DNA from: Prevotella sp.
GTDB taxonomy: Bacteria > Bacteroidota > Bacteroidia > Bacteroidales > Bacteroidaceae
DNA: 57,955 nucleotides
Assembly (NCBI GenBank): GCA_022511065.1
Contig: JAFLSG010000008.1
Span: 1 to 57,955 of the forward strand
Reading direction: 5' to 3'
Shown: positions 26,107 through 34,194 of the stretch, in pieces
How the letters are laid out: every line of letters starts with the position of its first letter
Numbering within the stretch: position 1 is the stretch's first letter
Program-made: the position numbers and the translations under genes
Notes under the pieces: model-generated
The model's database searches: none
What the model was told of the DNA's origin: nothing
What the model saw: the letters and a program-made list of their open reading frames with translations, nothing else

Positions 26107-27267
26107 TTACTTGGTGGCATTGGTCAGGAACGGCTTCAACTCGTACTCCAACACATCCACGAGGTCGGCACAGGCTTCCATCGCATTGGCTGCCTCCGCA
26201 GAATTGATGTTATTGCGGAAGGGCTGCGGGATGGCTTGGATGGCATTGGCGGCTGCCGAGATGGCATTCTTCACCTTCGTGTCGAGCTCGGCATTGTATT
26301 TCTTCACGAGACTTGACAGCGAATGAGCGTGAACACTACCATTGCGCGAGCCGTAATATACATTGCGGATGGAGTAGATGTTGTTGGTGTAGTCGTCACG
26401 CGAGTGCCAACTGTACCACGATTCCACGGCGTAAAGTGCTTCCGTGGTATTTCCCGACACATAGAGATTGTAAGGGTCGCCAATCTTCGCATCGCCCACC
26501 TCGCCCGCAATGTCAATGCAGCCGTCTATCATCTGCTCGATGCAACTGATGCCACTGGTATAGTCGCCGCCGTTGTGGTTCTTGAATGTTGCTGCATAGC
26601 TGTTGCTCCATGTGTCGTAAAGCGTGGTGGCATCATCCACAAGTAGCTTTGCGGTGTTACGCATATACTGCGCCCATGCGGTGGCATTGTCCACATTATA
26701 GACGATGTTGGCGGCACTTCCGTCCTCCGACACATCGTTCAGCGTGCGTGCCTTGCCGTCTTTGAATGCCAAAAACTCCAAGGTGTGGAAGCCGCGGATG
26801 CTCTGCACCTCTTCGATGGACTCGTCATCCTCATCGTAGTCGCCCGTCCATTCCATTGAGTTCCAGTCCTCTGACTGCAATACGCCCACGATGGCTTCCT
26901 GGTCAAGCGGCCAAGAATCCATGTTTGGGTCAAGTCCGTAGTCAGCAACTGGACCGAAAAGGAATGCCTCACTCGACTCCCACGGCTCACGTGCCGTCAG
27001 CCATGCATTGCACACGGCTTGGAAGTTGACATCGGACGGTGCGTTGCCGAAAGAAAGCACCGTCTGGTAAAGCGCGACATTCTTCGCAAGCAAGTCGGCG
27101 TAAGTGGGCATGACCACTTCATCCACATACTGGGTGATGATGGCATCGTACTCTTCGTCGGCTATCGTCACACCGTTTTCCGTCTTGCTCTCGTTGTCGC
27201 TGCTGCAGGCTGACATAGTGAATAGTTCTATGGCAAGGACACTCATCAACAATAGTTTCTTCTTCAT
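26107..27267 (-). CDS. imelysin-family (M75) lipoprotein
   Basis: This encodes a 386-residue lipoprotein (MKKKLLLMSVLAIELFTMSAC, lipid Cys at 21) with an imelysin domain. The family signature GxHxxE appears as GFHTLEFLAF around residue 160. Imelysin proteins are periplasmic helical-bundle proteins related to EfeO, tied to iron uptake or sensing; peptidase activity is doubtful for most. It lies between a porin and the DUF1111 gene in one operon. The Asp/Glu-rich stretch DYDEDDESIEE before the motif could bind metal. Confidence 0.88.
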   Translation of the reverse strand: MKKKLLLMSVLAIELFTMSACSSDNESKTENGVTIADEEYDAIITQYVDEVVMPTYADLLAKNVALYQTVLSFGNAPSDVNFQAVCNAWLTAREPWESSEAFLFGPVADYGLDPNMDSWPLDQEAIVGVLQSEDWNSMEWTGDYDEDDESIEEVQSIRGFHTLEFLAFKDGKARTLNDVSEDGSAANIVYNVDNATAWAQYMRNTAKLLVDDATTLYDTWSNSYAATFKNHNGGDYTSGISCIEQMIDGCIDIAGEVGDAKIGDPYNLYVSGNTTEALYAVESWYSWHSRDDYTNNIYSIRNVYYGSRNGSVHAHSLSSLVKKYNAELDTKVKNAISAAANAIQAIPQPFRNNINSAEAANAMEACADLVDVLEYELKPFLTNATK

Positions 27268-27330
27268 ATTTATCTTATTTATTAAATGGTTAATTGCTTG
27301 TCATGTAGTTATCTACGCTCTTTTGTCCGA

Positions 27331-28638
27331 TTACTTCTTGAAGAACCAGCCGGCATAGCCGATGCCGATGGCAAACTCGTTCTCGCTATTGTACGTTCCC
27401 GTGCCGAACATCTTGTGCGTACCTATCTGCCTTGTGGTGTAGTCTGCCTTCACCACGAGGTTAGGCAGCGGTCGCCAGTTGATGCCAGCAGTCCACTTGC
27501 TGACCTGACAGCGCGCATCCATCACGTTGTTGCCGTCGCCTTTCTCTTGCGGGTTGTAATACTCGTATTGGGCGAAAGGGTAGATTACGGGGAACTTGGG
27601 ATGAGTGCGGAAGATGTTCTTCACGTTAAGTCCCACCTCTGCGCTGTATGCCACGGCACGCTTGGCAATCGGCACCAAACGGCTGTAACCCGACTTATTC
27701 GACAGCCGCCTGTTCACTGCGCCTATCCCGCTTGCGTTCTCCACGTTGCCGGAAATGTAATTGGCACGTGCCGTCATATACCTATTATTATATTGTGCGT
27801 CGAAGGAGTAGATGGTCATGGGCAGCTTGCCAAGGTCATCGTATGTGATAAGCTTGTCGGAATTCTTGCCCACGTTGGCGCAGTAATAGACGGATGCCCC
27901 CACGCAGAGACCGGGCACACCCATGTAGTTCAATCGCGCGACATAGGCGGGACAGGTCAGATTGTCCTCCTCAAACAGTCCTTGCTTGCCGTTCTTCACC
28001 CAGTTGTTGCGGTCGAAGCCGTTGGGATTGAGTCCCGTCACAATCATTGCCTCGTAGTCGAAGGAGGCGTAGCCCCTGCCGAACTTGCCGAGAAATGCGA
28101 TACCCGTCTCGTGCCAAGTATTGGGGAGGATGGTCGATTCTCCTTCCGGGCGCGATGTCCCGAAGAAGTTTACCGGTTCGTGATGCTCGTTGTTCAGTCC
28201 GACGGGCACGATAAGATGCCCTGCGCGGATGTTGAAAGCCGGCACAATCAGGCGAGTGATGTGCATCTGTTCCAAGCAGACCTCGCCGCCTTTCTCCACT
28301 TCCGTCTCGTATTCTCCGTTCTCGGTGTTCTCCAATTCATACGCCGTACCCGTGCCGCCAGACTCAAATTCTATCTCTGCGGATAGAATCCACTTCGGTG
28401 TAAACTTGTAATCGAAGGCGAGAACAAAGCGGGGAAGCGACACCGTATTATGGTTGCGCTTGGGATTTCCCTCCTCATTGCCATAGAAACGGTTGATGCC
28501 GTAGTCCTTGAAGTTGGCGACGGCCTCGCTATAGCCGCCAAAGCGGAAGGTGTTGTAGCCGAGCGTGTCAGGCTCCGCAGCGGCGGCGGAAGCGGCAAAC
28601 AGGCTTGCCAGCGTTAGGATTCCAAATAGTTTCTTCAT
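27331..28638 (-). CDS. outer-membrane porin-like protein, first gene of the cytochrome operon
   Basis: This encodes a 435-residue protein with a signal peptide (MKKLFGILTLASLFAASAAAA). Its long alternating beta pattern and aromatic terminal segment IGYAGWFFKK fit an outer-membrane barrel. RAGHLIVPVGLNNEHHEPVNF resembles the conserved porin O/P loop. I chose the ATG at 28638, since the longer frame runs through the promoter box. It has 63 bp to the imelysin gene. Substrate unknown; iron or another metal is a contextual guess. Confidence 0.78.
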   Translation of the reverse strand: MKKLFGILTLASLFAASAAAAEPDTLGYNTFRFGGYSEAVANFKDYGINRFYGNEEGNPKRNHNTVSLPRFVLAFDYKFTPKWILSAEIEFESGGTGTAYELENTENGEYETEVEKGGEVCLEQMHITRLIVPAFNIRAGHLIVPVGLNNEHHEPVNFFGTSRPEGESTILPNTWHETGIAFLGKFGRGYASFDYEAMIVTGLNPNGFDRNNWVKNGKQGLFEEDNLTCPAYVARLNYMGVPGLCVGASVYYCANVGKNSDKLITYDDLGKLPMTIYSFDAQYNNRYMTARANYISGNVENASGIGAVNRRLSNKSGYSRLVPIAKRAVAYSAEVGLNVKNIFRTHPKFPVIYPFAQYEYYNPQEKGDGNNVMDARCQVSKWTAGINWRPLPNLVVKADYTTRQIGTHKMFGTGTYNSENEFAIGIGYAGWFFKK

Positions 28639-28663
28639 ATATTTTTCTTGATTTTTGCGGCTG

Positions 28664-28671
28664 CAAAGGTA
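28664..28671 (-). promoter_or_regulatory. -7 promoter box of the seven-gene cytochrome operon
   Basis: Minus-strand TACCTTTG, 26 bp upstream of the porin ATG. Confidence 0.65.
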
Positions 28672-28692
28672 TTGCGAATCCCTCCGTAGCGC

Positions 28693-28770
28693 AATACCTA
28701 AAAATGATGAAATGCGCATTTTGAGGGCATTTCGGGGTGTTTTGTGGTACGAAAATACCTAAATTTGATT
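28693..28770. promoter_or_regulatory. pair of direct repeats in the divergent promoter region
   Basis: AATACCTAAAAATGAT (28693) and AATACCTAAATTTGAT (28754) are direct repeats starting 61 bp apart, between the cytochrome operon and the hemerythrin-LuxR gene. They are candidate operators for the adjacent regulator. Confidence 0.5.
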
Positions 28771-28794
28771 ATTGTGTAATTGCGGGAAAATGTA

Positions 28795-28802
28795 TAATTT
28801 TG
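28795..28802 (+). promoter_or_regulatory. -7 promoter box of the hemerythrin-LuxR gene
   Basis: TAATTTTG fits TAnnTTTG, 16 bp before the ATG at 28819. Confidence 0.5.
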
Positions 28803-28818
28803 CAACCGATAATCATAA

Positions 28819-29793
28819 ATGAGTATTAGGATGAAGAACCATAAGATGTATGAGGCCGACGACAAGATGATTTCGCTCATCCGTGACAATTACGATCTGC
28901 TCCAGTCATTGGGCAGTTTCGGTATCAGTCTCGGCTTTGGCGACAAGACGGTGAAAGAAACTTGTGAGGACAATGGGGTGGATACCTATACGTTCTTGGC
29001 GGTGGTGAACTTCACCATCAACGATTACGGCGAGTTTGAGGACGATGCCCAACTATCCGTTCCCACGCTGATGCACTATCTTGAGGCGAGCCATGCCTAC
29101 TTCCTCGACTTTCAGTTGCCCTTCATCCGCAGGGAACTTGCCGAGTCGCTCAACGAGGGAGACTCCTTGGCGAAGCTGATTCTCCGCTTCTATGATGAGT
29201 ATGCGCACGAGATACGCCGCCACATGCGCTACGAGCAAAAGACGCTCTTCCCATACGTGACGACCCTTTTGGAAGGCAAACCCGCCACCGACTATACCGT
29301 GGAGACATTCTCAAAGCACCACGGTGCTGCCGACAAGAAACTGCGGGAGCTGAAGCTGCTTATCATCAAATATCTGCCGAGCGACGGGCTGCGCAACAAT
29401 CAACTGATGGCAACGCTCCATGATATCTATGCCAATGAGGAGTGGCTGCGGCAGCATGCGCGGGTGGAAGACCTCATCTTCGTGCCTGCCATACGGCGCT
29501 TGGAGCAGTTACAGAAGAAGAGCGACGTATCGAGGAACATCTCCGACATGGTGTTCAAGGGCGGGGTGGGGCAGAACTCCGACGCACTCTCCGACCGGGA
29601 GAAGGAGGTCATCGTGTCGCTCGTGCAGGGAATGTCGAACAAGGAAATCGGCGATCACCTCTGCATTTCCACCAATACCGTGATAACTCACCGGCGTAAC
29701 ATCGCGCGGAAGTTGCAGATACACTCTCCCGCGGGACTGACGATTTACGCGATTCTCAATGGATTGGTGGATATCTCTACCGTCCGCCTATAA
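28819..29793 (+). CDS. RIC/YtfE-like di-iron (hemerythrin) protein fused to a LuxR-type HTH
   Basis: This encodes a 324-residue putative cytosolic regulator. Residues about 14-62 resemble the ScdA N-terminal domain, but the usual CCGG is replaced by LGFG, so the cysteines are gone. Residues about 80-230 form a hemerythrin-like helical bundle. The ligand pattern resembles YtfE: H92, H135 with E139, H167 or H168, and H213 with E217. Residues about 257-310 are a LuxR HTH (SDREKEVIVSLVQGMSNKEI). RIC proteins repair or sense NO- and oxidant-damaged iron centres, so an iron, NO or O2 input is likely. It is divergent from the cytochrome operon and shares its 180-bp promoter region. Confidence 0.85.
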   Translation: MSIRMKNHKMYEADDKMISLIRDNYDLLQSLGSFGISLGFGDKTVKETCEDNGVDTYTFLAVVNFTINDYGEFEDDAQLSVPTLMHYLEASHAYFLDFQLPFIRRELAESLNEGDSLAKLILRFYDEYAHEIRRHMRYEQKTLFPYVTTLLEGKPATDYTVETFSKHHGAADKKLRELKLLIIKYLPSDGLRNNQLMATLHDIYANEEWLRQHARVEDLIFVPAIRRLEQLQKKSDVSRNISDMVFKGGVGQNSDALSDREKEVIVSLVQGMSNKEIGDHLCISTNTVITHRRNIARKLQIHSPAGLTIYAILNGLVDISTVRL

Positions 29794-29808
29794 TCATCGG
29801 ACGGGCTA

Positions 29809-30453
29809 TTAAATCTTGTTGATATCCACATAGCCGTGCATCACGGCATAGATGGTCAGTGCGCTGACGCTCTTCACCCCCAGTTTCTCCATGATGTTCT
29901 TGCGATGGGTGATGACCGTGGCGAGTCCGATGTTGAGCTTGTCTGCCACCTCCTTATTTATATAGCCCTGCACGATGAGCGACATCACCTCAATCTCTCG
30001 GTCGCTGAGAATCTTCTGCTGCAACACTTGCGGCATCGGGGGCAGATGCTCGCCCCGTCCGTGCGCGTGCTGTTCCAATGCCAACAACGAGCGAATCAGT
30101 TCCTGTTCGGGTACGTTGATGCACAGACTGTGGAACTCCGACAACTGCGATAGCGTGCCGAGCGAGAGGGTTAGTACGATGGTCTTTCGGCTGCGCTCCA
30201 CGAAAAACGGCTTGTTCTCCAACACGATGTTCATCGCCACAAAGTAGTGGAAATAGTCATCAGGCTCGTTTGCCGTCAGTTCAGCAAACGAACCGAACGT
30301 ATCGACCGCCATGATGGGCATCACGTTTTGCAGGATACCCTTCAGTCCCAACGCCGAGAGGGTGTTGGGGTCTATCACCGCCACCTTTGGTCTTTCGTGC
30401 TTCTTCATCATTGATGCCGGTCTTTCCATCTCCTTATTCATGTCTTTTTGCAT
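29809..30453 (-). CDS. LuxR-family regulator with degenerate receiver-like domain
   Basis: This encodes a 214-residue protein with a C-terminal LuxR HTH (SDREIEVMSLIVQGYINKEV, then ITHRKNIMEKLGV). Its N-terminal half begins KVAVIDPNTLSALGLKGIL, as in response-regulator receivers, but I see no clear phosphorylatable Asp at the expected strand. It may therefore be phosphorylation-independent. Its C-terminal tail (SALTIYAVMHGYVDIN) closely resembles the tail of the convergent hemerythrin-LuxR protein. The two are probably paralogous regulators. Confidence 0.85.
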   Translation of the reverse strand: MQKDMNKEMERPASMMKKHERPKVAVIDPNTLSALGLKGILQNVMPIMAVDTFGSFAELTANEPDDYFHYFVAMNIVLENKPFFVERSRKTIVLTLSLGTLSQLSEFHSLCINVPEQELIRSLLALEQHAHGRGEHLPPMPQVLQQKILSDREIEVMSLIVQGYINKEVADKLNIGLATVITHRKNIMEKLGVKSVSALTIYAVMHGYVDINKI

Positions 30454-30489
30454 CTTTTCCCATCCTTGTGAGCACGTGATTCTCTTTGT

Positions 30490-31143
30490 TTACTCCATTG
30501 GATGAATCTCTGCAAATGCTGAAGTAGAGCCATTAATGGAGGCGACAGTAGGTTGTGAATGACGGAAAGTCCCCTTTACGCAAATCCTTTCGCCCGTGTT
30601 CTGCCCGATGTAATAGGCGGTGAATGTGCAGGAACTAACGATACAGTGATAAGTTCCTGTGTATTTCAGGAATGTGCGGGGCGCCAATGTGGCGGTGGAA
30701 CTGTATAGGATGTTACTATCCACAAAGGCTTGCGACTGTCCGATGGGCATCAGTATCGGCATCTCCTTATTGAAGCATGGCTTACCATCCGCAATGCTCG
30801 ACGGGAAGTGGATGTCTCCTTGCAGATTCAGTCGGCTTACATATTCACTTCCATCGGTGATGGTGATGGACAGCGTGTCCTTCAAATCGCCGAACATCGT
30901 ATAGGTCACGGGCATCACAGCCGACTGGGAATAGTTGTATATATAGGTCGTGTCAAGGTGGCACTCCACGATGCTTTCAGGCTCACTCACCGCAAATGCC
31001 ACATCGGTCACCAATTCATACAAGTCATTCGCCTTGTCTTTTTCCGTAAATATGTTTCCCTCCGTCAGTTCATTTCCATCGCTGCTGCATGCTGCAAGTG
31101 TGAAGGTTGCGAGAGCAAAGAGCAAATATCTCAGTTGTTTCAT
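30490..31143 (-). CDS. hypothetical lipoprotein
   Basis: This encodes a 217-residue protein with a lipoprotein signal (MKQLRYLLFALATFTLAAC, lipid Cys 19). An acidic early mature region is followed by beta-rich sequence containing several cysteines (for example HCIVSSCTF). No family is recognised. It starts 15 bp after the MNT-type nucleotidyltransferase gene on the same strand, so it may be co-transcribed with the HEPN/MNT pair, though no functional link is apparent. Confidence 0.7.
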   Translation of the reverse strand: MKQLRYLLFALATFTLAACSSDGNELTEGNIFTEKDKANDLYELVTDVAFAVSEPESIVECHLDTTYIYNYSQSAVMPVTYTMFGDLKDTLSITITDGSEYVSRLNLQGDIHFPSSIADGKPCFNKEMPILMPIGQSQAFVDSNILYSSTATLAPRTFLKYTGTYHCIVSSCTFTAYYIGQNTGERICVKGTFRHSQPTVASINGSTSAFAEIHPME

Positions 31144-31158
31144 ATTCTTCTTAATTAT

Positions 31159-31476
31159 TTATACAGCAACCCCTGTGCGCATCACTTCTCGATAAAGCAT
31201 CGAGTCTTCGTGGTCTTCGAGCAGTACCGGCTCTATCAGCACATTGACTTTGCGGACATCCCCCCAAAGGTCTGCCCACTGCTCCCAATGATTACTGATT
31301 TCGGGTTCTGGCACTATGACAGCCACATCAATATCGCTGTCGGGATTAGCGTAGCCTTTTGCGTATGAGCCGTACATATAGACTTTCGGCTCAGTTGCGT
31401 ACCGTGGTGTGATTACGCGTTTGTATTCCCGTACGATGTCTATGGCTTGTTCTTTGGTAAGCGTTGTTCTATCCAT
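31159..31476 (-). CDS. MNT-type nucleotidyltransferase, partner of the HEPN protein
   Basis: This encodes a 105-residue minimal nucleotidyltransferase. The signature GSYAKGYANPDSDIDVAV is intact, giving the two active-site Asp residues. Family members pair with HEPN proteins in toxin-antitoxin modules, where the MNT antitoxin can AMPylate its partner. The ATG at 31476 is preferred over an upstream one at 31515. Even so the gene overlaps the end of the HEPN gene by 37 nt, which indicates coupling. Confidence 0.85.
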   Translation of the reverse strand: MDRTTLTKEQAIDIVREYKRVITPRYATEPKVYMYGSYAKGYANPDSDIDVAVIVPEPEISNHWEQWADLWGDVRKVNVLIEPVLLEDHEDSMLYREVMRTGVAV

Positions 31477-31847
31477 TGTGTCAATTCTTTGGTTGTATTT
31501 AATATGTAACGACACACATCCTCGTTGAGCGATTGCGCTGTTTCTGCTTTACGCTCAGGATAACGAGCTTTAATATACATAGGTTCCATGTGAGCAACAA
31601 AACGCAGTTGCTCATCAGACAGTTCGTCAATCAATCCGCAGACATTAAGTAGGCGTGTATGGCTGTGCGTATAAGGCGGATCGTCATCATTGACAGCCAC
31701 ATAGTAGGCTTTCAAGACTTTCTCCACAGCCTGATGGCAGAGGAATCCAACATAGAGCCAATGCCCACCTTGAAGGAAACAGTCAGCAGCACTAATGTCC
31801 TCGTGCATATGTTCAAGCCATTTCTGTACGATATCTTCTGTTGCCAT
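31440..31847 (-). CDS. HEPN-domain protein
   Basis: This encodes a 135-residue four-helix HEPN protein of the COG2250 type, with FLCHQAVEKVLKAYYVA in the first half and YIKARYPER later. The RX4-6H ribonuclease motif of toxin HEPNs is not obvious. The gene has a promoter box at 31871-31878 and its 3' end overlaps the MNT gene by 37 nt. HEPN/MNT pairs are often toxin-antitoxin systems. Whether this one is toxic is uncertain because the RNase motif is missing. Confidence 0.82.
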   Translation of the reverse strand: MATEDIVQKWLEHMHEDISAADCFLQGGHWLYVGFLCHQAVEKVLKAYYVAVNDDDPPYTHSHTRLLNVCGLIDELSDEQLRFVAHMEPMYIKARYPERKAETAQSLNEDVCRYILNTTKELTQWIEQRLPKNKP

Positions 31848-31870
31848 AACTCATTGTTGGTTTACGCCTA

Positions 31871-31878
31871 CAAAGTTA
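31871..31878 (-). promoter_or_regulatory. -7 promoter box of the HEPN/MNT pair
   Basis: Minus-strand TAACTTTG, 24 bp upstream of the HEPN ATG. Confidence 0.6.
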
Positions 31879-31950
31879 GCAATAATTTCAGAAAAGACAA
31901 AAGAACTATTTGGGAAATTGAAAAGGGCTGATAGCGACGACTTCGGAAAC

Positions 31951-32450
31951 TGTAAAGAAAACTATTCAAAATTTAACACTTTTGGAATGGATGAAATAGA
32001 AATCATGGAAGGTGGCTTGTGAGATTTAGGGTCAAGACTGAATACTTTTCGTTTGAAGGCTGTAAACGGATCGTTTGGAGGCTGAATTCTCACCGTTTGA
32101 AGCCTCCAAACGATGAGAAAGGAGGCTTCAAATTCCCAGTTTCCATACTGCTAATTTCCATTTTTCGTGTTATTTTTCTCCAATAAGTAACACGAATTTT
32201 TGTAAAATTATGCCAGATTTCTAAGATTTTCAGGCATAAAATCCGATTTTTTTCAGTCGTAGCGTGGAGATTTTGGCTTGAATTTTGTGTTGGGAAATAC
32301 GCTGAAAGCCCTGATTTTTCAGCGTTTTCGACAATCAAAAAACGTCTTTGTTTTGCAAGTATTTGATTTTCAAACGATTGTAATTGTGCAAAATCCCCGT
32401 ATTTTCGGACGGCAGACTATTTACTTGGAAATACGCGAGTTTTGAAGCGT
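31951..32450 (+). repeat. dispersed non-coding element, copy A
   Basis: This AT-rich, ORF-poor stretch shares ordered similarity blocks with the minus strand of 48890-49269. Its first 52 nt (31951-32002) match 49269-49218 at 46 of 52 positions without gaps. CCGTTTGAAGCCTCCAAACGAT (32093-32114) matches 49025-49046 at 20 of 22. Blocks near 32351-32367 and 32396-32440 also correspond. Boundaries are approximate. The rest of the 31848-32579 gap shows no gene. Confidence 0.75.
32070..32132 (+). promoter_or_regulatory. mutually exclusive hairpins inside copy A
   Basis: Segment 1 (32070-32083, ATCGTTTGGAGGCT) pairs perfectly over 14 bp with segment 2 (32101-32114). Segment 2 extended to 32096-32107 (TTTGAAGCCTCC) pairs over 12 bp with segment 3 (32121-32132, GGAGGCTTCAAA). 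Only one can form at a time, as in attenuators. No T-run follows, and transcription is not shown. Confidence 0.55.
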
Positions 32451-32579
32451 TGAATGTCATTGTTTTTGATTGGATTTAACATTTCAATAAGAATTCAGCC
32501 TAATTTTACGAGAATTAACATTATGATAAATAATGTTTGCGGAATTGGATTTCTCTCCGAGAGCATCTAATCCGTAATT

Positions 32580-33341
32580 TCAGAAAATATCCCGCTCCCC
32601 CAATACTGGGAATTTCTCGCGCAGATGATGGAGCGATTCGAGCGTAAGGCACGCTATGGCGGACTCCTCTACATTCGGGCGACAAGATGCGAGCGTCTTA
32701 CCAATCGGACTGATGACAGCACTCAGACCACGATATTGACAAGTCGCGTCGCTGCCCACACGGTTGCAGGCAATGAAATACGCCTGATTTTCGATGGCTC
32801 TTGCACGCGTGAGAATCTGCCAAGCATTCTGCCGGCTCTCTGGCCAGTTGGCTACGCAGATGACGGCATCGTACTGAAGACGGTCGGAATAGCGCGCCCA
32901 AACAGGGAAACGGAGGTCGTAACACGTGAGCAACAACAGGCGGAAACCGCAGTATTCCACGATGGTATGTTCCGCTCCGGGCGTATAATATTGGTCTTCA
33001 TGGCCGTAAGAGAACAAGTGATGTTTATCATAATATTGCTCCGTGCCGCTTCTCCCGTCAATGAAATAATGGCGGTTTCGGTAACCATCACTCTTGATGG
33101 CAAGGCTTCCGCAGATGGCACACTGATGCTCCCGTGCCGCCTTCCTCATCCATTGCAAGGCGATGCTGTCTGCCTCGTCTTCGGCTATCCCGGAAGGTTC
33201 GATGGCAAATCCCGTGCTCCACATTTCGGGAAGCACATAAAGGTCGCTACCGGGCGACTGGGTTATCAATCGTTCTGCCCGCTCAATGTTCTGGGCGGCA
33301 CTCCCCCACTCCGTGTTTAGCTGCAAGACTGTAACTTTCAT
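32580..33341 (-). CDS. carbon-nitrogen hydrolase, omega-amidase-like (Nit2/YafV type)
   Basis: This encodes a 253-residue nitrilase-superfamily amidase. The catalytic triad is visible as Glu in VLPEMWSTGF, Lys in YYDKHHLFSYG and Cys in LLLTCYDLRFP. It resembles omega-amidases that hydrolyse 2-oxoglutaramate or 2-oxosuccinamate. The ATG at 33341 gives the normal MKVTVLQLNTEW start and overlaps the stop of the upstream methyltransferase gene in an ATGA arrangement. The pair forms a two-gene operon divergent from lon. Confidence 0.88.
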   Translation of the reverse strand: MKVTVLQLNTEWGSAAQNIERAERLITQSPGSDLYVLPEMWSTGFAIEPSGIAEDEADSIALQWMRKAAREHQCAICGSLAIKSDGYRNRHYFIDGRSGTEQYYDKHHLFSYGHEDQYYTPGAEHTIVEYCGFRLLLLTCYDLRFPVWARYSDRLQYDAVICVANWPESRQNAWQILTRARAIENQAYFIACNRVGSDATCQYRGLSAVISPIGKTLASCRPNVEESAIACLTLESLHHLREKFPVLGERDIF

Positions 33342-34048
33342 TTGATATAAAAATCTTGTGTTAATTCGTGATACCAAGGGCTTCTTTCGCCTGGTTTATT
33401 CTCTATAATTCCTTCCGATACATCTATCTCTGCAACAGGAACTTTCCGAAATTCAATCAAGCAGCGCTTCGGATGCTTTGTCGGGGTTGTCCTGACCTTG
33501 CAGATGCGGCTTGGAAAGAATCCGCACAAACGGGCTTCAGCCTCCAACTGCGACAGGCTGTCGGTGGGAATGACGACGGAAAAAATGCCCTCTGGGCGGA
33601 GCAGTCGGAAAGCCGCTGCCGTTAGTTGGGCGTAAGTGAGCGTGGCGGTGTGGCGCGCCGTGGTGCGCTGTTGGTCGGGACAAGTCAGCGAATCCACGAA
33701 ATACGGCGGGTTACTCACGATGGCATCAAAGCATTCGGGGCTGTCCATCTGCCTCACATCTGCCTCGCTGATGGTCACCCGCTCTGCGAAAGGTGATGCC
33801 GCCACGTTCTCCCGTGCCTGTCTGACTGCATCCGCGTCGATGTCAATGCCCATGATTTCCGCATTCGGGAAACGCTGCGCAAGCATCAGGCCAATCAGTC
33901 CCGTGCCCGTCCCGATGTCGAGCACACGACTGTTTCCCTGTGGTACGCTCGCCCATGCGCCGAGCAATGTGCCGTCGGTTCCCACCTTCATCGCGCAGCA
34001 GTCCTGTCGGATGGTGAATTGGCGGAATTGAAAATATGCGTTTGCCAT
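33338..34048 (-). CDS. tRNA1(Val) (adenine-N6)-methyltransferase, TrmN6/YfiC family
   Basis: This encodes a 236-residue class I SAM methyltransferase. VLDIGTGTGLIGLMLAQRF is the SAM-binding motif and SNPPYF is the N6-adenine catalytic NPPY motif. The ATG at 34048 gives the family-like start MANAYFQFRQFTIRQ. A longer frame would begin inside the divergent promoter region. The expected target is A37 of tRNA-Val, inferred from the family. It has a promoter box at 34057-34064. Confidence 0.88.
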   Translation of the reverse strand: MANAYFQFRQFTIRQDCCAMKVGTDGTLLGAWASVPQGNSRVLDIGTGTGLIGLMLAQRFPNAEIMGIDIDADAVRQARENVAASPFAERVTISEADVRQMDSPECFDAIVSNPPYFVDSLTCPDQQRTTARHTATLTYAQLTAAAFRLLRPEGIFSVVIPTDSLSQLEAEARLCGFFPSRICKVRTTPTKHPKRCLIEFRKVPVAEIDVSEGIIENKPGERSPWYHELTQDFYIK

Positions 34049-34056
34049 TTCTGCGG

Positions 34057-34064
34057 CAAAGTTA
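34057..34064 (-). promoter_or_regulatory. -7 promoter box of the methyltransferase-amidase operon
   Basis: Minus-strand TAACTTTG, only 9 bp upstream of the ATG at 34048, so the 5' leader would be very short. Confidence 0.5.
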
Positions 34065-34149
34065 GACAAATTGCGCAATAGCGCGGACGGATTAACACAG
34101 ATTAATAATAATCTTAGCGAAAAATCGGTGAAATCTGTGGCTATTTTTG

Positions 34150-34157
34150 TAACTTTG
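34150..34157 (+). promoter_or_regulatory. -7 promoter box of lon
   Basis: TAACTTTG, 38 bp upstream of the lon ATG. Confidence 0.65.
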
Positions 34158-34194
34158 CACCCGAATTTTGCAAAAAAGAGAAATATCAGAAAAC

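Noticed and set aside
32070..32132. CRISPR array from repeated GGAGGCTTCAAA-type units.
   Set aside because: Units are short, irregularly spaced and palindromic, there are no uniform spacers, and no cas genes are present.
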